64,000 nt of DNA from an uncultured Eubacteriales bacterium (lineage in GTDB: Bacteria; Bacillota; Clostridia; Oscillospirales; CAG-382): contig CAKSUT010000003.1 in NCBI GenBank assembly GCA_934502885.1, forward strand, positions 62,001 to 126,000, written 5' to 3'. This document shows, piece by piece, positions 50,421 to 59,057 of this stretch. Numbering within the stretch: position 1 is the first letter of the stretch; each line of letters starts with the position of its first letter. The notes beneath the pieces were generated by a model that had not been told where the DNA came from, did not search any database, and was given only the letters and a program-made list of their open reading frames with translations. Made by a program: the position numbers and the translations under genes.

Positions 50421-51116
50421 TCAGCAAGCATCGTAAACCGCCGTTATCTCGACTCTCGAATCTTCAATGATAACGTCGTTCGACATAATCGCATACTCAA
50501 GCGACACCGAAACCTCGCCGTCCTTTTTCTCGACGGAGAGTCCCGAGGTGTTGACAAAGAAAGTTTTCGGCGCCTCGTAGCCGTAAATCAGCGAGGCTTT
50601 GTCGCTTCCGAAGCAGTAGGAGAACGGCTTTCCAACCTCAAAAACGATGTGCGGAATTATACCGTCGCTGCAAGTGAAGCTGACCTTTCCGTCGTGCGAA
50701 ATGCCGAGGCTTGCGTATGCCGTGCCGCTGTACTCTATCGTGATATCGCCTCTCTGCGAGACGCAGAACGTCCCGGACGAGGTCATCTCGTAGTTTTCGC
50801 AGTCGCTGTCGCGACCGAACTGCCACGGAGGTGCGCCGTCGCTGTGCGAATAAGGCTCGAAACCGAAGCTTTCGTAAACGTCGCCGCCTATTTTTTCACC
50901 GCACTCACCGTCAATGTTCTCCGACGCGGTGAGAATGCTCGGCACGACAAAGCCGCCTGCGGCGCGCGACGCCTCCTCACCGAGGGTGAGGTGCGAAACG
51001 CCGTATATTTCCGAGTAGAAACCGTTCACTATGCGGTGATGCCCCTTGACCGTGACCGACGCCTCGGAGTACGTCATGCCGTCGGGAGTATGTATCGGTA
51101 AAGAATCTGCGTACAT
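50421..51116 (-). CDS. DUF1934-like beta-barrel protein with extra N-terminal region
   Basis: 231 residues, no signal peptide. The C-terminal half (~105-230) follows the DUF1934/YwiB pattern (GTFCVSQRGDITIEYSGTA, HIVFEVGKPFSYCFGSD, VNTSGLSVEKKDGEVSVSLE), a small lipocalin-like barrel of unknown role. The first ~95 residues, including VKGHHRIVNGFYSEIYGVS, are not part of that family as I know it, and this protein is longer than usual. It is 62 bp upstream of the S41 protease gene on the same strand, so co-transcription is possible. Confidence 0.6.
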   Translation of the reverse strand: MYADSLPIHTPDGMTYSEASVTVKGHHRIVNGFYSEIYGVSHLTLGEEASRAAGGFVVPSILTASENIDGECGEKIGGDVYESFGFEPYSHSDGAPPWQFGRDSDCENYEMTSSGTFCVSQRGDITIEYSGTAYASLGISHDGKVSFTCSDGIIPHIVFEVGKPFSYCFGSDKASLIYGYEAPKTFFVNTSGLSVEKKDGEVSVSLEYAIMSNDVIIEDSRVEITAVYDAC

Positions 51117-51194
51117 TTTGGAAATTGCCTTTCAGTTTACTGCGGTAAACCGCGGATCTTGTTCTGCGCAAAGCGTTATTCCGCAGACCTGTTC

Positions 51195-51223
51195 ATTGTA
51201 TCACAAAACATTCTCCCTTTCAA
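51195..51223 (-). promoter_or_regulatory. Promoter of the DUF1934-like gene
   Basis: Minus-strand TTGAAA (51218-51223), 17-bp spacer, TACAAT (51195-51200). Confidence 0.65.
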
Positions 51224-51304
51224 TTCTATTTTGTGAACGTGAGATGTCGTCGGCACGACAAATTACGGCTTATACGGATTTAGACGAAAATTATGCGAAA
51301 AAGT

Positions 51305-51346
51305 TCCGCAAAAGAAGACAGCGTGCCGCGAAGCTTCGCGGCACGC
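51305..51346 (-). terminator. Terminator of the GH71/99-like gene
   Basis: Perfect 26-bp palindrome (13-bp arms, 51321-51346), G+C-rich, with a T-rich stretch (TCTTCTTTTG) behind it on the minus strand. Confidence 0.75.
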
Positions 51347-51351
51347 CGTAC

Positions 51352-53082
51352 TCATACCTTCAGAGTGAAAACGTAGTTGAGTCTGCCTCTCGGAGCGGCG
51401 TCGCCGTTTACATAGAAGTCCGAGATGTCTGCCTCCTGCATATTGTCAGACCACTTGAACTCAAGGGTAAAGCCGCCGTCGGACAAGCCCGCAAGCTTTC
51501 TCGGAACCGAAAGGTGGAGCCTGTTCTTTTCAATGAAGCATTCGGCACAGCCGACCTTTTTCCACGAAAAGCTGCCGTTCCCGGCGCACTCGCACACCGA
51601 CGACCCCTCAGCCGCAATCTCAACCATGAGGTTATATCCGCTCCACCTTGCGAAAGAGCCGCCCTCGGTGTTCAGGAAGAGCCGCACGGGCTTTCCGCCC
51701 GAGAAAGAAACGTTGTTCGTGAACTCGGCATAGAAGAAAAGGTTTTCATAGTCCGCCGCAACCTTCAGGAAGCCGAACTCGTTTCTGCCGGTGTGGTTTT
51801 CGTAACGACCGACGGCGTCGTATGCACGGAAGCTTCTCGGTGCGGTATCTCCGGTGTACTCACGGTAGACAATGTTGACGCCGTCCCACTGCGAAAAATC
51901 GGAATTTATAGCAACGCTGTGTTTCTTCGTTTCCTCAACCGGCTTTTCCATGCCCTTGAAGCGTCTGACGAACGAAATGAGGTGCATATAGTATGCGTCG
52001 CCGTAGCCGCCCTTCATAGGCTCGATGTCACGGCTGTATTCCTCGTTGAACTCGTCCTGTAGGCGTATCGGGTAGCCGTCCATGGGGTAAAGCGTGTTTG
52101 TTTTTTCGGTGAGGTACGGCACAAGCCACTCGTTCCACTGCGTGACAAACGCCACGGGTGCGTCGCTGTCGAGGGCAATCTGCGCCTGTTCTTCAAACTG
52201 AAAACCGTATTGTGAGGCGTTCTCTCTTGTGTCCTTTGCGCCGTCATGCCACGAACGTCCTATCATCGGTATGCCGTATGCGGCGTCGCCCATTCCCCTG
52301 AAGCCGAAGTCCTTGTCCGACTCATACGCCACACGGCAGACGCTCACCGCAATTTCTTCGGGGTTTCCGTTTTCGTCGGTCGCAACCTTTTGCTCTGTTC
52401 CCCACGCCCATGTGTTCTCGCTCTGCGGCACGCCCCATGTGGGACTTCTCCACGTAAAGAAATCTCTCACCTCGTCGGGGAGCGACCGCATGGAGTGACA
52501 TATCATGAGCGGCTTGCCTTTCCAGTAAAAGTACAGCTCCGAGTAGAGTCTCGGTTCATAGAGCTGCTCCCACAAATCCATAAGGTTTCCCGTACCGCAG
52601 CCTCTTATCCCGGGCGCGGTGTAAAAGCAGACCTTCGGAGCTTTGAAGCCCTTTGACATATACTCACGGAGAATCTCAAAGAGTGCGAGGTAAGATTTTC
52701 TGTAGGTAAAACCGTTGGTGACGTCGAAAAACAGGACGTCTATTCCGGCGTCGATGAACATCTGCACATGGCGGCGAAGCACCCACGGATCCCACGAAAG
52801 ATAGTAGCCGAAAAGCGGTTCGCCCCAGTGAAGCATGGGCGTATGCTCCGCCGGAGGCCACACGGGACTTTCCGGATGCTCCATGGCGTCGGGCTGTTCC
52901 TCAAGGATTTTCGTTATGTCGTAAGGTCCCTGCGTGCCGTGATAGCCGAGCCAAAGGTAGTAGAAAAGTCCGACGATTTTGTCTTTCTTCACACCGCCGA
53001 CCTCGTCATAGCCGGGGAGCTTTCTTCCGAGATGATCGGTTGCGGTAAGGTTTGAATTGTTTGCGTAAACGATGTTTTCCAT
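51352..53082 (-). CDS. GH71/GH99-like glycosidase with C-terminal CBM9-like domain
   Basis: 576 residues from the ATG at 53082 (ribosome site AGAGGTG), no signal peptide, so probably intracellular. The N-terminal ~390 residues look like a TIM barrel of the GH71/99-like group: VGLFYYLWLGYHGTQGPYD, HWGEPLFGYYLSWDPWVLRR, DAGIDVLFFDVTN and VTQWNEW with a candidate acidic residue. Residues ~400-576 resemble a family 9 carbohydrate-binding or DOMON module (INSDFSQWDG, NLFFYAEFTN). Substrate unknown. Divergent from an AraC regulator with interlocked promoters; a DUF4091 protein follows on the other side of that regulator. Confidence 0.7.
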   Translation of the reverse strand: MENIVYANNSNLTATDHLGRKLPGYDEVGGVKKDKIVGLFYYLWLGYHGTQGPYDITKILEEQPDAMEHPESPVWPPAEHTPMLHWGEPLFGYYLSWDPWVLRRHVQMFIDAGIDVLFFDVTNGFTYRKSYLALFEILREYMSKGFKAPKVCFYTAPGIRGCGTGNLMDLWEQLYEPRLYSELYFYWKGKPLMICHSMRSLPDEVRDFFTWRSPTWGVPQSENTWAWGTEQKVATDENGNPEEIAVSVCRVAYESDKDFGFRGMGDAAYGIPMIGRSWHDGAKDTRENASQYGFQFEEQAQIALDSDAPVAFVTQWNEWLVPYLTEKTNTLYPMDGYPIRLQDEFNEEYSRDIEPMKGGYGDAYYMHLISFVRRFKGMEKPVEETKKHSVAINSDFSQWDGVNIVYREYTGDTAPRSFRAYDAVGRYENHTGRNEFGFLKVAADYENLFFYAEFTNNVSFSGGKPVRLFLNTEGGSFARWSGYNLMVEIAAEGSSVCECAGNGSFSWKKVGCAECFIEKNRLHLSVPRKLAGLSDGGFTLEFKWSDNMQEADISDFYVNGDAAPRGRLNYVFTLKV

Positions 53083-53114
53083 TTTCGCACCTCTTTTTGC
53101 CTTAAAATGCTGTA

Positions 53115-53143
53115 TTGACATTATTATAAGGTTGTGATATAAT
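53115..53143 (+). promoter_or_regulatory. Promoter of the AraC regulator
   Basis: TTGACA (53115-53120), 17-bp spacer, TATAAT (53138-53143), overlapping the divergent promoter. Confidence 0.75.
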
Positions 53144-53151
53144 AAATTCAA
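53123..53151 (-). promoter_or_regulatory. Promoter of the GH71/99-like gene, overlapping the araC promoter
   Basis: Minus-strand TTGAAT (53146-53151), 17-bp spacer, TATAAT (53123-53128). Its -10 lies in the spacer of the plus-strand promoter and vice versa, so only one polymerase can bind at a time. Confidence 0.7.
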
Positions 53152-53185
53152 GTACTTTTTTTGCGAAAAAGGTGGTGAAATTTTC

Positions 53186-54031
53186 GTGGCAAACTGTTAC
53201 AGCACAGCCGATTTTCTCGGGGACGGAGTAATATCGGTCGAAAGCATCTCCGACACCGCCATCGTACCTGCGCACTCGCACGAGTTTATCGAGATGATAT
53301 ATCTTTCGGAGGGACGTGCTCTTCACACCTGCAAAGGAAAAGCCGAGAGAATGGAGAAAGGCGACTATGTTTTCGTCGATTACGGTACGGTACACGGCTT
53401 CACCGAAAAGAGTACGGATTTTCACGCCGTAAGCTGTCTATTCGTGCCGGAATTCATAGACATATCGCTGCGGAACAGCAGGAGCGTTTCGGACATTCTG
53501 AAAAACCGTTCGATAGGAATGTTCTCCGCCGAGTATGCCGGGAATATCTTTCACGATGCCGACGGCGGCATTCTGCGTGAGCTTGACTTCATGCTCGATG
53601 AATTTACCGGAAAACGCCCGGGATATCTCCAGATGATGAGAAGCGGTCTTTTGAAGATAATAATAACCTCCGTGAGGGGTCTCGGCACAAAGCCCTACAG
53701 CGACGACCCTATCGTAAAAAGGATAATCGATTACACCGACGAAAACTACGCCGAGAGCGGCAATCTTTCGCACCTTGCACTTGAGCTTAACTATTCCGTA
53801 TCAAGGCTCTGCAAGCTGTTCTGTCTTGCCGTCGGCATGAGCTATTCGGAGTATCTGAGGCGCACACGCATACACATAAGCTGCCGTATGCTTGCGGTCG
53901 GGAACGACTCCGTCGAAAAGGTTGCGGAGCGTGTGGGGTATGCCGACGTGCGTGCCTACAGAAAGAGCTTTAAGCTCGTTATGGGTACAACTCCGCTGAA
54001 ATACAGGCTTTCTCTGAAAAGCGAAAAATAA
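53186..54031 (+). CDS. AraC-family regulator with cupin sensor domain
   Basis: 281 residues starting at a GTG (ribosome site AAGGTGG). The N-terminal ~100 residues form a cupin-like pocket (VPAHSHEFIEMIYLSEG, KGDYVFVDYGTVHGF). Two helix-turn-helix units fill ~185-280 (LSHLALELNYSVSRLCKLF, SYSEYLRRTRI, VEKVAERVGYADVRAYRKSF). Such proteins usually activate sugar-use genes on binding a carbohydrate. It sits between the GH71/99-like and DUF4091 genes, which read away from or toward it, and probably controls both. Confidence 0.92.
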   Translation: MANCYSTADFLGDGVISVESISDTAIVPAHSHEFIEMIYLSEGRALHTCKGKAERMEKGDYVFVDYGTVHGFTEKSTDFHAVSCLFVPEFIDISLRNSRSVSDILKNRSIGMFSAEYAGNIFHDADGGILRELDFMLDEFTGKRPGYLQMMRSGLLKIIITSVRGLGTKPYSDDPIVKRIIDYTDENYAESGNLSHLALELNYSVSRLCKLFCLAVGMSYSEYLRRTRIHISCRMLAVGNDSVEKVAERVGYADVRAYRKSFKLVMGTTPLKYRLSLKSEK

Positions 54032-54037
54032 GACGGC

Positions 54038-54080
54038 GCAAAAAGAACCCGGCACGGCGTGGGAAAAATACCGTGTCGGG
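54038..54080 (-). terminator. Terminator of the DUF4091 gene
   Basis: 10-bp minus-strand stem CCCGACACGG with CCGTGCCGGG (one A-C-free G-T pair), then TTCTTTTTG. Confidence 0.75.
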
Positions 54081-54101
54081 AGGATTTATATCCGCAATAG
54101 C

Positions 54102-55775
54102 TTACTTTAAAAGCTCAGCTGTTTTTTCGTTCACCCACTCACGCATACCGAGAAGCCACTCGGCGGAGTGCGGATAGTCGTCAAAGGTAATCGCCGTCTC
54201 GGAATCGAGCTTTTTTATTATCTCCTCACGCGGCATGAGAGTTTCGAGAAGCTCCAGCGCACGCATATCGGAAAGAGCCTCTGCGAACACCTTGAGTCTC
54301 GTTGAAGGAAGCGCACCGTTTTCTCCGGGATAAACCGAAAAGCTGTCGCCCGAGGGGAAAGAACCGTCGGCGTCGGTCACGGCAAACGGATCGAGATGAC
54401 GAAGCGACCAACGGGAATTGTAGAAATTATAACCCCAGTGGAGAAAGCCCTCGACGCCGTACTTATACATCTGCACGCCGAGAATTCTGTTTCTGTAGGC
54501 AGGCATTGCCATGAAGCGGTTGCCAACCTTCAGCGACTGTCCGCAACAGTAATATGTCCATAAAGGTTTTACTCCGTTTTCGATAAAGGGCTTTATGTGG
54601 TCGCTTGCCGGAATGGGATTCTTCAAGACACCGGACTTATAGAAGTCAAACGAAGAAAGTGCGTCGATTATCGGGTATTCACCGCAAAGCGCACGATCGA
54701 CGACGTCACGTATTTTTCCGTACTGCTCGAGATGTTCTCTGCTCGGCTCGTCGGATACATGGAAGTAAGTATTCTTATCGACGCCTTTGCTCTTGAGAAA
54801 CACCGAAAGCTGAGGTAAGAAGCACTTGAGGAAGCTCGTGTACTCTTTTCCGAGAGCGACCGTATCCCAGCCGAATATCTTCTTTTTCTCGCCATTCACC
54901 TCGGCTATGACCTTGGGTGCGTGTTCTCCGCCCCACTGCGTGAAAAGGTGCGATATTTCAAAGTTCACTATTCCGCACTTGTGCGCAAGGTCTATCCAGC
55001 GTCCGAGTTTTTCAAAGCCGAAGGTATAGTCATACTTCGTGTCGTTTCCGTTTTCCGTTGCGGTAACATCGACAAGCTGTACAGTTGTGCGCTCTCCGCC
55101 GACCTCGGTATCAAGAGGCGGTGTGAACACGGGAGTAAGTATAAGATTGACGCCGCCCTGTGCCGCCATGCGCATGAAGCTCTCGATAAGTTTCCAGTGC
55201 CTTTCGGAGAACACGGGTACTTTATAATAGTCGGCGATGCAGTCGGTGTGGAACCACTCCGTGAAAAGAAGCTCCTGCTTGGGAAGCACGGCGTCTATTA
55301 CCTTAAGAGTAAAGGTTTTTGACACATTGACCGCTGCCTCTTTGCTTGCGATTTGAACCGTGATGCCGTAATCCTTTGCGGCGGTATTCTCGGGAAGCTT
55401 CACAGACACCCAAAGCGAGAGGTGCATATCGGGTTTTACGATAATCCTTCCGTCCTCTATCGGGTACATGACATCGGGGAAAAGTCCGGGCTTCGTCGTT
55501 ATGTAGTGTTCGTCGTGACTGAAAGGATATGCCGGAAGCTCCGACGGAACGTTCTCGACACGGTATACGGTCACATACTCCGCAAGCTCGGATTCAACCG
55601 AAACCTCGGCACGAAAGGCGTTGTTCCATGCGCCCTCGCCGTCAGAAAAATACGCAAGCTGGAACGAAAATTCTTCACCGCACAAAGCAGTTCCGCGAGT
55701 GTATTCCTCCGCTTTCGGCTCTTCGGCGAGGAAGACCTTTTCAAGAGAAGAGAGAAGTTTTGTTTTCAAAATCAT
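54102..55775 (-). CDS. DUF4091 glycoside hydrolase-like protein
   Basis: 557 residues, no signal peptide. N-terminal beta-sandwich (~1-165), then a (beta/alpha)8-like region with FTEWFHTDCIADYY, QGGVNLILTPVFTPPLDTE, YFHVSDEPS and the DUF4091 block near the end (GFLHWGYNFYNSRWS, DGSFPSGDSFSVYPG, STRLKVFAEALSDMRALELLE). DUF4091 proteins accompany polysaccharide-use genes and are believed to be glycosidases, but chemistry is unproven. Converges on the AraC gene; it has its own terminator. Confidence 0.85.
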   Translation of the reverse strand: MILKTKLLSSLEKVFLAEEPKAEEYTRGTALCGEEFSFQLAYFSDGEGAWNNAFRAEVSVESELAEYVTVYRVENVPSELPAYPFSHDEHYITTKPGLFPDVMYPIEDGRIIVKPDMHLSLWVSVKLPENTAAKDYGITVQIASKEAAVNVSKTFTLKVIDAVLPKQELLFTEWFHTDCIADYYKVPVFSERHWKLIESFMRMAAQGGVNLILTPVFTPPLDTEVGGERTTVQLVDVTATENGNDTKYDYTFGFEKLGRWIDLAHKCGIVNFEISHLFTQWGGEHAPKVIAEVNGEKKKIFGWDTVALGKEYTSFLKCFLPQLSVFLKSKGVDKNTYFHVSDEPSREHLEQYGKIRDVVDRALCGEYPIIDALSSFDFYKSGVLKNPIPASDHIKPFIENGVKPLWTYYCCGQSLKVGNRFMAMPAYRNRILGVQMYKYGVEGFLHWGYNFYNSRWSLRHLDPFAVTDADGSFPSGDSFSVYPGENGALPSTRLKVFAEALSDMRALELLETLMPREEIIKKLDSETAITFDDYPHSAEWLLGMREWVNEKTAELLK

Positions 55776-55911
55776 GGCGTTTACCTGCCTTTACACAATT
55801 TTACGTATACATTTTACCGCACAAATTCCCTTTTGTATATACTCGCAAGAACACAAAATCTTTGAAATAAGCCACACGTTTTTATATTTTTCCGAAAGAG
55901 CTTGACGGAAA

Positions 55912-55940
55912 AGCGTTTTTGCGGTATAATCGGTAATGTA
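55912..55940 (+). promoter_or_regulatory. Promoter of the Tet(M)-like GTPase gene
   Basis: TTGACG (55912-55917), 17-bp spacer, TATAAT (55935-55940). No leader peptide frame of the tetM type is evident in the short 5' region. Confidence 0.75.
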
Positions 55941-55963
55941 AAGAGAAAAAAGGACGGCGAATT

Positions 55964-57949
55964 ATGGGAAGAATAAAAAACACGGCAATTCTTGCGCACG
56001 TTGACGCCGGCAAGACGACAGTAACCGAAAATCTTCTGTTCCGCTTCGGAAGCACAAGAAAGGTCGGACGTGTTGACGACGGAACGGCTCACACCGACTA
56101 CGCCCCCATAGAAAAAACCCGGGGAATATCGGTTTTTGCGTCCTCAACGGCGATTGAGTGCGGTGGTGTGAGAATAAACATAATCGACACACCGGGTCAC
56201 ACCGACTTTGCCGGAGAAACCGAGAGAAGTCTCATGGCGGCTGACGGCGCGGTGCTTGTTGTGTCGGCGGTCGAGGGAGTGGAGTCGTACACCGAGAGCC
56301 TTTGGCAGGCGGTGCGCGAGGGAAAGCTTCCGTGCATCATTTTCATAAACAAGACCGACCGTGCCGGAAGCGACACGGCGTCTGCAATATCCGAAATTGA
56401 AAGCACTCTCGGCACGAAAACCGTACTTTTCACCGAGGTTATCGGCGAGGGGACAAAGGAGTGCAAAGTCGTGAAGAGTGCGTCTGCAAATGCGGAACTT
56501 TCGGAGATTCTCTCTGACTTTGACGACGGGATACTCGAAGCTTTTCTCGACGGCAGAGAGATTCCGTTTGAAAGAATGCTTCCCGTACTCACAGGGTGCA
56601 TGAGAGACGGCAGTGTGACTCCGGTATTTTGCGGAAGCGCGCTGTATTCGGTTGGAATAGACGAGCTTGCGGAGGGTATGGCAATGTTTCTTCCCGACGC
56701 AGTTCGCGACGAAACCGGCACGCCGTCCGGTGTCATATACAAAATTGAGCATGACAAAACCATGGGAAAGCTTGCGCACATAAGAATGTTCGGCGGCACG
56801 CTGAACGCACGCGACGAGGTAGAGCTGCGGTCTCCGGAGGAAGCGTCTGACAAATCCGAAGCGTCAGACGAAAGCGAAAAGCGTATCGGCAAAATATCGC
56901 AGATACGCCGTACGGACGGAGAGAAGTTCTGTGACACGGGTCGTGTTTCGGCAGGCGACATTGCGGTGCTGTGCGGTCTTTCCGACGCTAAAGTTTCCGA
57001 CATAATCGGCGACGCCGTTCCCGAGGCGGTTCACTCTCTTGCAAACCCGTTTCTTCGTGTAAAGGCTGTGCCGAAGGACAAGTCAAAGCTCACCGCTCTT
57101 GCGGCGGCGTTAAGGGAGCTTTCGGACGAAGAGCCTTACATGAACAGTGAATGGGAAAAGACGGAGGGTGAAATAACTCTGCGCATAACCGGAAAGATTC
57201 AGCTCGAGGTCCTGTCGCTTCTTCTGCGCGAGAGATACGGACTCGAGGCCGATTTTACGCCGCCGACGGTAATATACCGTGAGACGCCGATAAAGGCCGC
57301 CGAGGGGTACGAGTGCTACACGATGCCGAAGCCGTGCTGGGCTGTTGTGCGTCTTCTCATTGAGCCGACTCCGAGAGGAAGCGGAATATCCTACGACAGT
57401 GGAAACGTCCCCAACAACAAGCTTTTCTACAAATATCAGGAGCACATACGCCGCTCGGTATTTGAAAGTGCGCACCAAGGCATACACGGCTGGGAGGTAA
57501 CGGACTTTTGTGCGACTCTTCTTGACGGTGAACACCACACAATTCACACTCACCCTCTTGATTTCTTCCTTGCGACTCCGATAGCTTTCCTGCGCGGGTT
57601 GACGAACTGCGGTTCACGTCTTCTCGAACCGACTCTCAAGGTGAGGTTCACCGCTCTGGAGGAGTACATGAGCAAAATTATCGGAGACGTAACCGTTATG
57701 AGAGGTGAATTCGATTCTCCTGTCATCGCCGGTGGAAAATGCTGCGTCGAAGCGATAATACCGGCGTCGGAGTGCATGGACTACCCGGTGAAATTTGCGT
57801 CGATAACCTCCGGAAAGGGTCGGCTTCGCTCGTCGTTTTACGGCTACCGCGACTGTCCGGACGGAATAGGATGCGACACGCCGTACAGAGGCGTCTGCCC
57901 TCTCGACAGGGCTAAGTGGATACTCTATAAAAGAGGAGCTATACAGTAG
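55964..57949 (+). CDS. Tet(M)/EF-G-like translational GTPase (ribosomal protection family homologue)
   Basis: 661 residues, close to the ~640 of Tet(M). GTPase motifs: AHVDAGKTT, RGISV (switch I, Ser where Thr is usual), DTPGHTDFAGE and NKTD. Domain II carries a short Ser/Glu/Asp insertion (SDKSEASDESEKR). The C-terminal domains follow the Tet order (GSGISYDSG, FYKYQEHIRRSVFE, GWEVTDFCATLLDGEHH, then HTHPLDFFLATPIAFLRGLT). Tet proteins remove tetracycline from the ribosome; this homologue is distant and may be a housekeeping factor or a resistance determinant. Own promoter, ribosome site AAAGGACGG. Confidence 0.88.
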   Translation: MGRIKNTAILAHVDAGKTTVTENLLFRFGSTRKVGRVDDGTAHTDYAPIEKTRGISVFASSTAIECGGVRINIIDTPGHTDFAGETERSLMAADGAVLVVSAVEGVESYTESLWQAVREGKLPCIIFINKTDRAGSDTASAISEIESTLGTKTVLFTEVIGEGTKECKVVKSASANAELSEILSDFDDGILEAFLDGREIPFERMLPVLTGCMRDGSVTPVFCGSALYSVGIDELAEGMAMFLPDAVRDETGTPSGVIYKIEHDKTMGKLAHIRMFGGTLNARDEVELRSPEEASDKSEASDESEKRIGKISQIRRTDGEKFCDTGRVSAGDIAVLCGLSDAKVSDIIGDAVPEAVHSLANPFLRVKAVPKDKSKLTALAAALRELSDEEPYMNSEWEKTEGEITLRITGKIQLEVLSLLLRERYGLEADFTPPTVIYRETPIKAAEGYECYTMPKPCWAVVRLLIEPTPRGSGISYDSGNVPNNKLFYKYQEHIRRSVFESAHQGIHGWEVTDFCATLLDGEHHTIHTHPLDFFLATPIAFLRGLTNCGSRLLEPTLKVRFTALEEYMSKIIGDVTVMRGEFDSPVIAGGKCCVEAIIPASECMDYPVKFASITSGKGRLRSSFYGYRDCPDGIGCDTPYRGVCPLDRAKWILYKRGAIQ

Positions 57950-58082
57950 TGCAAGCTCTTCGTGTCTGCGCGTTGATGTCGGAAAACGTTAATAGAAAGC
58001 GAATAGCGAGGTCAACGACAGCTTCGTTTTTAAACGAACAGTGAGCAGCCTAATCCTCCGTTCCTTAACTTGTCGTGGTAAA

Positions 58083-58122
58083 GAAAAAAAGCAGTGACGG
58101 CTTTACCTGTTTCACTGCTTTT
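58083..58122 (-). terminator. Terminator of sufCB
   Basis: 11-bp minus-strand stem (58112-58122 with 58087-58097) and 14-nt loop, then TTTTTTTC. The 130 bp between this and the GTPase gene holds nothing else I can identify. Confidence 0.8.
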
Positions 58123-58126
58123 CGTT

Positions 58127-59056
58127 TTATCTCAAAAATCCGTCGATAATCTTTCTCTCCGCTTCCTCCTCGGTAAGTCCCAGGGTGCGGAGCTTTATTA
58201 TCTGTTCGCCGGCAATCTTGCCTATCGCCGCCTCGTGGATGAGGGAAGCGTCGAGGTCGCCCGCGTAAAGCTCGGGAATCGCCGTAACCTTGCCGTTGTC
58301 CGCAAGTATTGCGTCGCACTCCGAATGACCCGTGCACTTGCAGTTTCCCTTTATTATCGAGTGATATCCCTGCACTGAATCGCCCTTTGCAACCGAACGG
58401 GACACAAGGTCAACACCGCTGTCCTCACCGTCGAGGGAGATATCGTAGAACGACTTTGCACTCTCGGAATTGTCGGTGAGAAGTCTCTCTCTTATAACGA
58501 GTCTCGCACCGGCTTCAAGCGTTGCGACGGTCTTTCTCTCGCTCTTCGTGACGCCGCCTATCTGAGCCGTGTCCATTTCCATGTATGCGTTCTCGCCTAT
58601 TTTGCAGTCTGTCACGGGGTTGATGTTCTTCTGACCTCTTCCCTTGCCGCTTCCGAGGTGCTTTTCACGGTAGACAACCTTTGCGTTCTTTCCGATAAAG
58701 AAACGGTGTATGCCGTTGTGACGCGCCTCTTCTTCACCGTCGGAATGTACTCCGCAGCCGGCGATTATGATAACGTCCGCACCGTCCTCGACGTAGAAAT
58801 CGTTGTACACAAGGTCGTCAACTCCGGCGTGCGTGATACAGGCGGGAATGTAAACCGACTCGCCTGCGGTCTTGCCGCTGATGTAAATATTTATGCCGGG
58901 GTTGTCGGTCTTGCTCTCTATCTTTATATTTTCGGTCGAACGTCTTCCGGCACAGCCGCCGTCCTGTCTTATGTTGTAGGCACTCTTTGTCGAGTCGTCC
59001 GTCCAGTCGGAGACTTCTTTCAAAAGTTCGCCCGTTACTTTATTCATTTCGTCCAT
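58127..59056 (-). CDS. sufB: Short SufB/SufD-family Fe-S scaffold protein
   Basis: 309 residues, much shorter than classic SufB (~470). The beta-helix core is recognisable by VYIPACITHAGVDDLVYNDF, the GKGRGQKNINP segment and the conserved GNCKCTGHSECDAIL. The C-terminal stretch ALIHEAAIGKI-like SLIHEAAIGKIAGEQI is kept. The N-terminal extension is reduced. Together with SufC it gives a minimal two-gene system of the SMS kind described in archaea and anaerobes. It starts one base after the sufC stop codon. No sufD, sufS or sufU nearby. Confidence 0.9.
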   Translation of the reverse strand: MDEMNKVTGELLKEVSDWTDDSTKSAYNIRQDGGCAGRRSTENIKIESKTDNPGINIYISGKTAGESVYIPACITHAGVDDLVYNDFYVEDGADVIIIAGCGVHSDGEEEARHNGIHRFFIGKNAKVVYREKHLGSGKGRGQKNINPVTDCKIGENAYMEMDTAQIGGVTKSERKTVATLEAGARLVIRERLLTDNSESAKSFYDISLDGEDSGVDLVSRSVAKGDSVQGYHSIIKGNCKCTGHSECDAILADNGKVTAIPELYAGDLDASLIHEAAIGKIAGEQIIKLRTLGLTEEEAERKIIDGFLR

Positions 59057-59057
59057 C

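Noticed and set aside
58000..58080. Terminator or small gene between the Tet(M)-like gene and sufB
   Set aside because: Only a weak TTCGTTTTTAAACGAA palindrome is present, with no T-run suited to the plus strand and no ribosome site.
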